From: Atkinsonella hypoxylon
Taxonomy: Eukaryota > Ascomycota > Sordariomycetes > Hypocreales > Clavicipitaceae
Assembly (NCBI GenBank): GCA_000729835.1
Contig: JFHB01000079.1
Location: 1-64,000 of the forward strand
DNA: 64,000 nt
Reading direction: 5' to 3'
Position numbers and translations under genes: made by a program. The notes beneath the pieces are model-generated. The model made no database searches. It was not told where the DNA came from and saw only the letters and a program-made list of their open reading frames with translations. Of this stretch, positions 1-10,320 are shown piece by piece (position 1 is the stretch's first letter; each line of letters starts with the position of its first letter).

Positions 1-2492
1 AGCCGCTGATTGGCTGCGGGGAAAGTGGCCTGTTCTGGTGAAACAACTACTTATCCATCTGTGACACTACCTAAGCTGTGGTGGGGGAGGCACGAGGAAT
101 CATTTTATCTGTTTCTCCTGCATGTCCCTGCATTGGCCTGCCGGCACACACGCCACGTCTTCTGCACGACCTGCGTGTCAGCGTGTCTTGTCGACAACGG
201 GCCTTTCTTTTCGTCTGTGCGGTCTCACAATGTCTTTTTTTTTTTTTTTTTTGGGCGCTGGTCTGCTGATTCCTTTCCTTTTCACTTCACAGACCCGAGG
301 TCCACGGCAGCCACTTGCAGTGCAGATCTCTTGGGCGCAGGCGTACTGACCCTACTTTTACTCGTTGGCTCATCGCGATGACTCTGAGCAACTTTTGTAC
401 GTTTTACGTAGTTAGTGGGGTTACCAGACATGTTCATATGGAGTCAGCTCTTTACAATGTACGGAGTAGACTACTCACTACTCTTACTCCGTAGATCATA
501 CGTTATAATATAGCTTAATATACGGGGTTAGTGTACCCTTTTTAGTGTCATTTCAATTGGGCAATAACCCTTGTGGGGTACGGAAGCGTCGTGCTAAAGT
601 TGTTGGAGTGGGGCACGCAAATATCCAACTGGATCTAGGCTGAATTAAGCCACTTTTCCCACTACAAGACCGACATACTTCTTTTAGCGCTTTTTATTTC
701 CTCCCTAACAGCTACCAACACTTGCCATGTTCATTAGCGCATTTAATGATTGCATAAATGGTTGTAATTAAAGTATAATATAAAGTATAATATCAACCAT
801 TACATTAATCATTGCGTCAACTATTGCATTAGTTATTGTCTTGATCAATCTATTATCCTCTTTAGCTAGCTAATTAGACAGTCAGTGAGTAAAGTAAGTC
901 TTTCCATTAGGGGGGATTTGGAGGGAGTTGCGCTCCAGTTAAAAAATTTGAAAGTGCAAGTGCACCGGACAGATCGGCACCAGTCACGGACCCCCACGTG
1001 GAGGTTGCTCCTACCAACTGTCGTCATATGACCCAATGATAGTCAAAGTAGATAAGATACCATCTTCGAAACCACCGTGCCGCACTACTCCGCACACTGT
1101 TGAAGCTTCTTTCTTTCCCCTGCCACTCAGCTCCCCCTGCCAAGCCCGCAGCGTTACTGGGTTCCATCCTGATTTCCTCGTTCTTTTCTCCCAATCCGCT
1201 AACTAGTTGAGTCGTCTATAGTTAGCGCGCTCCGCCTACTCGCCAAGTCCCGAGGCTTTGTTTTTTTTTTTTCTTGGCGGGAAGACGCTTGGACACTAAA
1301 TCACCCCAGGCCACCAGTTAAGTTAGCCTTGCTCCAAATTGCGCGGGCATCTTGGCCGATGGATGAAGCCCCCTGGTTGGCCTGGACTCTTCCGTCCATT
1401 CCTCACGATGGCAATGGAACGCCCTTCCTTGTCCAGACGACTAGGCCAGGGAGCCAGGGACTCAACAACAGCCAGCCAAGCCAGCCCATGGTCGCGACCG
1501 GCCCCTTGTCCGACTTACTGCTGGTAACGTAACGTATTACGGAGCACATACAGTACCAAACCCATCGGCGCGTGTGCGATATCTGCGGACTATAAGGTTC
1601 ATGCCTTGCCTTATTGGTTAGCCTCTTGCTGCCGAGCACTAAACTACTATTTGGGCCGCTCGAAATGGTCACCACATGCATGAAAACCACCCACACCTCT
1701 TGTGTCTGGCCATCATCCCGGCGGCTAATAACACCGAAGCTGTTTCCATGTATGTTCTCGCCCCATGCCATTCGCCAAAAATTTTATTTTCCCCTGGCTC
1801 CCACGTCCAGTACATACCGGTTGGCCGTGGCTTGACTAAATGTATTCCGTATACAGCAGCGACCCGTGATTGTGGACAGGACAGGTCAGTTCCCGTTGAC
1901 GGGATGGGATGCCTGTCCACGGTGATATGACCATGGGATACCCCCATCCTCAATCCCGGCCTTTCTTCCTTCTTTCCTTTCCTTCCTTCTTTCTTATTAA
2001 GGACGCTGACCCTGATATTGGCCATCTTTTCGATTACCTTTTTTTCGTTTGCGAATCCCCTCGTTTCTTGCTTTTCCCTCCCCCGGTGAGAGGGCTTCGC
2101 CACTCATTCACCTGCCACTCCTTTTTTCTGTATTTTATGCATGCAAATTCCTCACTAAACTTTCGGCCAGTTATACCACCTCGTGTGATGATTTTTGCTC
2201 TTCACGCCACTCGATTATATTCTTGAAAGTTTAGTGAGTACGACACGGACCGTAGAGCACTGGCCAAGTTTTGATCAACAAGGTAAATCTTCTCACTCGG
2301 GGAACTAATGCATTTGAATCAAAATCTATTGTTGAGCAGTTTTATTATGTCAAAAAAAATGTTTATTTCTTTATTCTTCATAAATCATAAGAAAGGCCGT
2401 CCATCCACAGGATACAGCCGCCTTTATCTCCAGTTGCTAACTTTCGTCCGTGTCACTATTAGTCGTTTAGACAAGACCATTTTGAAGAAACA
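1..2492. other. Gene-poor region upstream of TOS1
   Basis: I see no convincing gene here. The small open frames lack family motifs and splice logic. Roughly 400-880 is AT-rich, with repeated TATAATATAAAG-like words near 770-795, which looks like decayed (possibly RIP-affected) DNA. Pyrimidine-rich tracts at about 1,950-2,090 and the last 200 bases before 2493 are the likely promoter and leader of the TOS1 gene. There is no telomere repeat at the left edge. Confidence 0.6.
2151..2238. repeat. Short element with 14-bp perfect inverted ends
   Basis: CTCACTAAACTTTC at 2151-2164 is exactly repeated in inverse orientation (GAAAGTTTAGTGAG) at 2225-2238. The 60-bp interior is not itself palindromic. 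This could be a tiny MITE remnant or a hairpin in the TOS1 upstream region. No clear target-site duplication is visible. Confidence 0.5.
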
Positions 2493-4242
2493 ATGAAGTA
2501 CAGCATTTCGGTACTGCTCGTCTCGGCGGGCTGGGCGTCAGCTCTGACGCAGCAGTGCTCCGGAACTGCCACCAACGAAGGAGGAAACTGGTTCTGCGGC
2601 GCCGTCGAACAGATCATCTACGAAGGCATCAAGGGCAGCGGCAAGTTTAAGGCTGTCACCCACATGGGAGCCAGTGGCGAGTGTCTCTTTGAGGAGAAGG
2701 AGTATGGTGGTCCCTTGGCTCCATTGGATGAGGGTGTAAGTGGGCAGAACTTGTCATATCTCAACGAATCATCATATATGTTGTTCCGCACTTGCACAAT
2801 GTTTCAATTGTTGGATTGAGGCAGCGTCTTCCGTTACAGTATCCAGGGCTTCTGCTAACTTTCTCAAAAGCTCTCAATCCACGTCCGAGGACCTGTCTCC
2901 TTCATAGAGTTTGCTGTCTACAACCTCGCTTCCAAGGATACCTCTCAGCGGGATGCCGATACTGAAGTCGAGAAGGAGGCTGATGTTCCTCATGTCGCGG
3001 CTCGTGTTGGTCACAAACATGGCCATAGACATCTTCACCGCTCTCAACGTGCTAAGCGCAACATGGTGTTTGCCAATATTAATGGCAAGGAGGTCTCATG
3101 GGAGAACAACTGGTTTGGAGGTGCGCCCGCCAACAAGGACTCCGCGCCTTCGCCTGGGACTGCCCCAGTTCAGGCTGCTGTTGGTGTCTCACTTACGTCT
3201 CCCAATGCCAAGTCTGGCGACTCCAGCAGCGCCAGCAGCTCCAGTGGCTCCAATGGCGCCAGCGGTTCCAGCGATTCCAGCGATTCCAGCGGATCGAGCA
3301 GCTCCAGCAGCTCCAGCAAGCCCAAGGGCAAGCCTGCGCCTTCAGGCTCTGACTGGGATCGTGTTGCTTACTATAATGCTAAGAAGCAGACCGCCGAGAA
3401 CATTGTCTTTATGGCCAACTATGGTGGCTCAGGTTCTGGCGTTTTTGATACGTAAGTATGCCACGATACTCGCACAACTCAGACGAATCTTTTGATATGG
3501 GGCTCGCTCTCTGTGTTTTCTTGTTCTGCACTATCTAACAATGATAAATAACAGTACTTGGGGCTCGTCCCTCTCTTACCTCAACGCCAAGGGTGATGGT
3601 GGCGCGTCCTCTCCCCAGATCCTGTCTGACGTTCTGATCCCATCCAACAAGGAATTTGCCATCTTCTCTGCCGAAAAGTGCGACGAAACCTGCGGTTTCT
3701 CTCGTGCCAAGGACATTGCTTACAAGGGCTTCGCCGGCGCCAACAAGGTCTTCCTTTTCCACTTCAAGATGCCTCACGATGGCGAGCGCGGCTTCAACGG
3801 TGACATGCCCGCCCTTTGGGCCCTCAACAGCCGCATTCCCCGCACTGCTCAGTACAACTCTTGCAGCTGCTGGCCTAAGTGTGGCGAGGCCGATATCTAC
3901 GAGGTTCTCGCCTCCGGCGACACTAAATGCAAGAGCACCTTCCACCTCGCTAACGGTGGTGGATCTTCCGACTACTTTGACCGTCCCGTCGACAAGTACA
4001 TCAAAGTTGCTACTGTCTTCCACGAGAAGTCTGCCACCGTCTCCATCAAGAGATTGCCGGATGACTTCGATTTTGCCAAGGGTCTCGATGACGCCACCGT
4101 CATGAGCTGGGTAACGCAGCCCAGTCTCGACACGAAAATGTCCAGACGCGACCAGCTGATCGTAGAACTTGAGCATAGTTTCAGGAGGAAAGGAGATGCT
4201 AAAATCAGACACATGCTCGTAATGGTCGCTGAGCATTCTTGA
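2493..4242 (+). CDS. TOS1-family cell-wall glycosidase, 3' end replaced
   Basis: Three exons: 2493-2735, 2871-3451 and 3555-4242, giving 503 residues. Residues 1-18 are a signal peptide. The N-terminal part (about 20-150) matches the glycine-rich TOS1 N domain (DUF2403). A histidine-rich stretch ending in a dibasic KR (about 3055) looks like a Kex2 cleavage site. A Ser-rich linker (3220-3320) leads to the C-terminal TOS1 glycosyl-hydrolase-like domain (DUF2401), with cysteine motifs such as CSCWPKCGEADIYE. The family acts in the cell wall, probably on beta-1,3-glucan. The introns have good GTAAGT donors, and both joins restore the family reading. From about 4,110 to the stop the codons are merely antisense to the sskB fragment on the other strand, so the true C-terminus is missing. 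Whether the protein still folds is unknown. Confidence 0.85.
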
Positions 4243-6213
4243 AAACCGTTGCAGCATTCGTTGCCGAATACGGACTGAATCTAGGCATGCCTTGTAGCGC
4301 TTGCTCATTTCCACAGCGCTCTCTCTGGGCTTCACCTGCAGTTCCTTCTCAAAGGTCTGGCTCAGTCGGTTCAGGGCTTTGAATGTCAATGAACTGAACT
4401 GCTCGGCGACTTCGATGTGACCGCCCTGAAGGTGGCTTCCAACGTAGTTGGCAAAATCCCATTCTTGAAACAATAACTCGGCCTCTTTGAATGCGTTCTT
4501 GTTACCGCTCAGCTTCCAATTCAACATTTTGAAATAGTACTTCAAGGCTTCGAGGACAACTTGGTCGAAAGACTCGTCGATGCATGGCGGTAGGTCCCAG
4601 CCGGGTTCAGGACGCTCAAGAGACGAATACTCTTGCTTAATTCGAAGAGCAAATTTGAGGAGCAATTGAAACTGCGAAATCATCTGTTCTTGCATCATTG
4701 GATTCTGCTGAGCAGCCTCTTTAGCTTTCTTAGCATATTCGAGACGCATCTTGGTGATTTCTTCAAGGAGTCGAGATGGGAAGCTGATAAGCGTCAATAG
4801 CTCTTCAAGGTGCGGTGGAAGGTGGCGCTTTTGAAGCGGTGCAGAGTTGTGAATGTAAGTCTGCTTGACTTTGCTAATCATGTGAGAAAGCCTAAAGAGC
4901 ATGCCTTTCTGAGGTGTTCGCTCATCATCGTCGTAAAGAGACTGCAACCCATCCTCCTTCATCAGTCTGTCAAGGAATGAGGTTTCATCTGTCGCAATGC
5001 CATCAACCGCTGGCGATCGTTGTTTCGTCCGAGCGAAATCTAACTCATCATTTCCCACCCATTTTTTCAGAATGGACAGCTCCGTGTTGATCATCTTATT
5101 GGTATTGTACCAGGAGAAAATGGCTTCGTAGGCTTCGCGAAATAAGGGCGAATCGGCTGTTTTGTGCTCGTCTATTAATGATTTCCATGACGGATAAAGA
5201 CTCTCGCACTTCTCTATCTTCTTGACAACGTCCTTGACCTGCTCGTGTGGCGGTTTCCCGGCTTCGCTCTCGCCCTTGACCTCGAAATTGATGATTTCAT
5301 CCAGCAGTTTGTCCACTGTGCTGCGAGCTTCTTCCACCATTCGCTTTTGCACTGGAATCTGCCGGCCACATGACTTTGCCCTCACAGCAAGCCAAAGCTC
5401 TGATATGTGGGCGGTTTTGCTCGCTTCCTGGTCAGAGGCACCAATGAGTCGCTTCTTCTCCTGACGAACGACATCACCCGTCAAGACTGCCTCGAGCATA
5501 CCGTACCATTCGAGCCTTTCCCTATTGTCCGGATCTTTCACGTCCTCCTCGGTTGGTTGAAGGTTATCATTACCATAGAACATGATGGTTTCCTGGTCCA
5601 AGCGATCATCAAACGGGCCCTCTGAGGAAGGAGTCTCCCCTTCTGAATCTGAATCGTTTGTATTCATTCCCTGGTAAGACGTGAAGTATTCGCCTCCTGC
5701 ATCGTGTCGTAACTTCTGTACATAGGCTCGCTCTTGTGCACGGAACCTGCTTTCACTCTGCCTCACTCGCGTTTTCGACGACGACCGCATCGACTCGACG
5801 AATGGCTGATTTTGTTGCGACGGTCTGGGTTTTCGGGATGTGGCTGGATTGTATGTACCCGACGGGGTTCTTGCTGGCGCCAATGGTCTCTGCGGCCGTC
5901 CACCATTGTTATATGCAGCGGCATCGTCTTGTGAATTGCTCCATTGTGCTTTCGAGCCGACACCGTTAATCACAGTTCCTGTGGGTATTGATCCGTGGCC
6001 GCCTGTGTGCGCAGGCGTCTCTGCATACAAAGTCAGGCCGGCTAGTTCATCTTGACCTTCAGCTGCATTCGGGTCTTCGTCTGATGCAGGGGACGAGTTG
6101 TCGCCATCAACATGATCAACGACCACTGATGGTCGTCGTCCCCTTGGCCGCTCCATCTGCAGTTCATCCTCGCCGCCAGAAAAGCGAACAGCTCGAGGAG
6201 CAGAATCTGGCAT
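4113..6213 (-). pseudogene. sskB: 5' half of HOG-pathway MAPKKK (SskB/Ssk2/Wis4 type), kinase domain missing
   Basis: The open frame starts at 6213 and runs to 3535 (892 codons), but only about the first 700 codons resemble the regulatory half of the stress MAP kinase kinase kinase that acts below the response regulator Ssk1 in osmotic signalling. The acidic, disordered N-terminus (about 1-200) is followed by the conserved helical region, including RERLEWYGMLEAVLTGDV and LQRFSRMLSDHYE. After FRVETG (about 4,113) similarity stops and the frame continues by chance through antisense TOS1. Family members are about 1,300-1,450 residues with a C-terminal Ser/Thr kinase domain, and no kinase motif (GxGxxG, HRD or DFG) is present. 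The 700 real codons have no stop, so the event is recent, or this is a duplicated fragment or an assembly join. Confidence 0.82.
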
Positions 6214-6852
6214 ATTTGCGTTCTCAATTGCTTCAGGAGCCTGAGCAGGGCTTCAAGACAGAGTTCATTACCTAGCACGAGGCCCAAGGGGAAGGGCTCG
6301 GCTTACGGTCAATGGTCGATTAGTGAGTATTCTTCGTGATACGGCATGTGCATGAAGTTCAGTGATGGCGCGAGTCGAGCCTGCAACGGGCGTTGGCTCT
6401 GAAGATGCTGTCTTATCACGGGTTGCACATCCGTTCTACAGCCGGAGCTTAAGTCGTTCTCGCTTGGTCACGATGGACGGCAAACACTACTATACCTAGG
6501 TACCTAACCTAGGTGCGTACCCACTTGGCGGATGCAAGTTGTGGCGTCTATGGCAGCTCACTCGCTGCCGAGTCTGTAGTAGGTAGCGCACAATCGCTCT
6601 GAAAATTAGCCCTTTTGAGCTTAGAGTTTACTAGGATCTTGTTATATAATAATAGTTAATTGTTACTTGTCTATTCCGTATAGTTGCAATAATGCACTAG
6701 TAGCTAACTAAGATAGAAGATAGGGGAAGGAGCGCGGCGCGTAGAGACATGCAAGTGGGCCCACAATCAATTGCTGATCAATCAGAATCCACCTCTAGTA
6801 GAGCACGCCTTAGGCCACTATATGGACCAACCCTGTAGACTATCACATTACG
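6214..6852. other. Upstream region of the sskB fragment, AT-rich toward the right
   Basis: 6214-6470 is probably the original promoter of the MAPKKK gene. At 6496-6515 lies a palindromic CTAGGTACCTA cluster. From about 6600 the sequence becomes AT-rich and no gene is recognisable. Confidence 0.5.
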
Positions 6853-7985
6853 ATGGCATCTGCAACTCATCACCGCCATCAATCAACTCTCGATAAAATT
6901 ATCGATTTCTCGTGCAGTCTCTCTATGGGAGATGACGACCGTGCTCTGGCATCATGAAGGTTTTACCGAATTGTCGAACATTGCGAGAACAACAAATTCA
7001 CGTCTAAAGGCCCATACAATCGTCCCAAACTAGTTCGCCTGACTCACGAATATGCGGCGTTAGAAAAGTCACAGGGCAATATTCTCCAGGCTTTTTTCAA
7101 CGCTGTCGGCTTGCCCATGATTGGTCAAGATGATATTGATTTCTCTATTAAAGAGATCGAAGAATGGATATCAGAGAAGTAATGGGATTCGCTGATTACT
7201 GAATCGATAACTTTTTTCTGCCTTGTCAGTATTGTCCCGCTCCTGTGGGGCGACACTGCGTCAAGCACTGACTTCTTTCAGTGAAATCCTCAGCATCCAA
7301 TTCCGGCACTCAAAGCACGCGAGCTGGAGGTCGGACTTTTTGTACAGACCCTTCGTGGCGACTGTCTCCAGCGTGACCGGCATCGCTGTGTTATATGGCG
7401 TGCATTTGACTTGCATGAAGCTATTAAGCGCTCAGAAAAATACGCGAACAACTTTAAAGACGATGATGGGCAATCAATTAATGGTGAATCATTTCGGGCA
7501 CTAGAAGTTGCCCATATTTTGCCTCATTCCCTAGTGAAGACTAATTTAGATTCAAGACTAGTACGCTCTCTGTCCCTCTACAAGATTTTACACTACTTAA
7601 TTTTTGCAGGATAATTCGAGAAGCAGCAATAAAGATTCTTAATATGTTCGACAATAATATTACTCGTCTTATTGAAGGTCCTGAGATTGACAGGCCACAT
7701 AACGCGTTAACACATACACATATACTACACTTACTCTTTGGCGATTTCCAAATATATTTCGAACCTACAAATAGCGAATCAAATACCCACCGAATCAAGA
7801 CGTTTCTCTCGCCTATTTTGTCATATATTTTACCTGTTACTCGCACTCTTTTGATTACAGAAATGCGAGTTATTGAGCCCCCGTCGCCACGCCTCCTTGC
7901 CATTCATTGCGCCATTGCACATGTTCTTCATCTATCTGCGGCGGGATCTTACATCGATAAAATGCTCAAGGACTTGGAGGAGTAG
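6853..7985 (+). pseudogene. Fungal HNH endonuclease (HNH_2 family), inactivated
   Basis: Read from ATG 6853, the frame follows the fungal HNH nuclease family: an N-terminal helical region, then RDRHRCVIWRAFDL with the first HNH-type residues (about 7345-7400), FRALEVAHILPHS (about 7490-7530), NMFDNNITRLIEG (about 7643-7680) and a long conserved tail ending at TAG 7985. Introns fit at 7179-7229 and 7561-7612 with correct phases. Two in-frame TGA codons (6955-6957 and 7282-7284) interrupt it. Both would be CGA (Arg) before a C-to-T change, as expected from RIP or methyl-C deamination. Such HNH proteins are common, variable-copy fungal accessory genes of unknown role. The family call is firm; functionality is unlikely. 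Confidence 0.75.
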
Positions 7986-8329
7986 ACTGTACGAGCTGAT
8001 GGGTCGACCGAACTCGGCCGTTTGGCGCGACTGATGATGACCATAAGGTGATAGGAGGACCCGGGACAAGTATCACATAACAACGAGCTCAATAACTAGT
8101 CACGCGACAATATCTACTATATCCTTGAGGACCCAAGACTCCACCTCGGTACCGGCCCAATTTTTCTCTCTTGTCTATGGAGCGACTTCGAAGGACCACT
8201 AGTAGCAGCTGAGTATCTTACCTGCTAAATCTCTGTATAAGGCTTCTAATATAGTGTTAGATATCACGCACACGTAGCTAGGCAGACTCAATATGCACGC
8301 TGGTGAATATCCTTGTTAAAAGAAATACA

Positions 8330-8440
8330 TCATGTACCTCGCAGCTCCTCTGACGACTCTGACGAGCAAAAGTCACTCCATGATTCACGCCTAAGCCAGG
8401 GGTTTATCGGGCTAAGATACCGGGTTAATAGGGCCAGCTC
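8330..8440 (+). repeat. Diverged direct repeat, copy 1
   Basis: This stretch aligns by eye with 10,205-10,320 in the same orientation. The shared order of words is TGTAC-TCGCAG, GAGCAAA-GTC, CATG-TTCACGCC, ATACCGGGTT and GCCAGCTC-GCATC. Similarity is about 70 percent with small indels. It is probably a relic of a dispersed transposable element. Confidence 0.55.
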
Positions 8441-8799
8441 CGCATCGAAGAGATAAGAGACATAAATCCCCTTTTACGAACTAGTAGCGTAAGGTTGAGG
8501 AGATACCTCTGCACATAGTTTTAGTATGTGAAGATGCCATCTTCCGTTCTAGGTCACTACTCCGGACAATCCGGGCGGTTAAATTCTCGGCACCCAGTTA
8601 TTGATGATTAGGAGTCCGGAGTACTCCGAGTGATAGTCCGTACTGTGCCGCGTAATGCCAGCCATGTCCCAAAGACACAGATCAATATCAAATCTCAATC
8701 TATTGATGTCGGCATCTCCGGCTCATTATTCTTGTGGCAGATTTATTTGTCAGGCATAGATCTCCTATGTCTTCAGCTTACGACCTCTGTCTTCTAGTA

Positions 8800-9088
8800 C
8801 TCGTGTCACGCCCCCCTTATATTGGCTCTCGGGAATCGCACCACTACTGTGTACTTATCACCAAGGCGAACACTTTACTAGTTCAACGCAAACGTCCTGT
8901 TAAATGCGTTGGAATTCCCGACCAAAACCCCTAGTAGTTTATAACGATGCAGTCCTTTATGATGTGCGAAAGAGCCAGTAAATGCCTCATATCCTTAAAG
9001 TGTCCGTCCGCCTTGGTGATCAGCACCACTTCTACACAGTAGTGGGGCGATTCCCGAGAGCCAATATAAGGGGGGCGTGACACGAGTA
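8800..9088. repeat. Inverted pair of LTR-like ends
   Basis: About 80 bases at 8800-8878 recur in inverse orientation at about 8995-9088. They begin with TGTCACGCCCCCCTTATATT (8804 onward on +, 9083 downward on -), and the copies differ by a few substitutions and a small insertion. The TGTCACG start is typical of fungal gypsy-type LTRs, so these may be two solo LTR ends in opposite orientation. No internal coding region lies in the roughly 115-bp spacer. Confidence 0.6.
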
Positions 9089-10204
9089 GTAGCAACAACA
9101 GTTCTTTCCCTATCTATACTCTGCTCAGAGAATGTGCGATAGTTAGCGAAGACGGCATAAAACGGAGTGCCTCCAGAATAAGGCAAATGGTTCCTCTTTT
9201 GTCGAACGTGCTTAAACATAAAAATAGACAAATAATCGCCCCCCCTGTAATTATTTCGTGCAGGGGCATACGAATAAGCACTTGACCACTTCTCGTACTT
9301 TTTTGAATGAAGTAAAGCTTTCAAGTGTCTATCTACCTCTTACATAGACAAGCGGGACGAAGAAATTACGAGCCCTTGCCAAGTCGTCAGCCCAGTGGTA
9401 GGTACCGTTGTCATGGAGCAGCCCGATCGTGCCACAGCGGTTGCCTGCGCGCGCCATGTGGGGGTTAGCCCAATCCTAGTGTGGCCCATTCAATCGCGAT
9501 AAAAGGATACGTATTGTACAAGTCGCACGACTCTGTACAATTGACATCTATATCATGCTAGGTTAAAGACCTGATCCATAACAACCGTAACAGAGAGCAT
9601 AAATGTGTTATATATACGCGCTTAGTATTGTAATGCCTCTAATATTAGCGGCTTTTGTAGCACTATATTGAAAAGCTTATAGGCTCGCTAGTTTAGCGGC
9701 TTTATATATAGCTGTTAGGGCTTATAAAATAACTATTATTAGCTTAAAGTTATTGCAGCGTATTAAAGGCTTTATTAAACGAGGTAAATTTGGGGTTATA
9801 AGTAGATTTAGCTATAATAAGCTAATGAATGTAAGGATACGGAACAAGGCTTCTGGCGATAAAATTAATATTGCAGCAATATTGTAAACTTTAATGTAAT
9901 ATACGTTACGCTGAAGAGGATGTGAATTACATACACACGTTACAAGGCTGCTGCCTAATTAGCGTTGTGGCCACTGTTGTAGTGAAAACCAGCCAAGTGG
10001 CTTATATAAAGAAACATGTGAGATACTTCTACACTAAAAATAGGTGTGCAGGGACTCTTCCTGTTTTAGTTAGGTCTAGTGCGATATATGAATGCTCCAG
10101 TGCATAACTAATCAAGCAAGCTACCTGGAGTTTAGAGGAACTTCTTCTAAAGCTGTGTTCTACACTCTCAAAAAAGATACCATCTATTGTACTAGTTACA
10201 AAGA

Positions 10205-10320
10205 GCTACTTTGTACATCTCGCAGTTTCTCAAATGAGCAAAGGTCCTTCATGGTTTCACGCCTTCAACCGGGGCTTGAGGAGGCAAATATACCGGGTTG
10301 GAGCCAGCTCGGCATCAGCG
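10205..10320 (+). repeat. Diverged direct repeat, copy 2
   Basis: Partner of 8330-8440 (see that entry). The copies share five short exact words in the same order, with indels between them. Confidence 0.55.

Noticed and set aside
1669..2103. 144-codon minus frame near the left end
   Set aside because: No motif, odd composition, overlaps poly-pyrimidine tracts; looks random.
3535..4110. Continuation of the 892-codon minus frame through TOS1
   Set aside because: The frame is open only because it is antisense to TOS1 codons. The residues do not match the MAPKKK, and TOS1 has introns and motifs on the plus strand.
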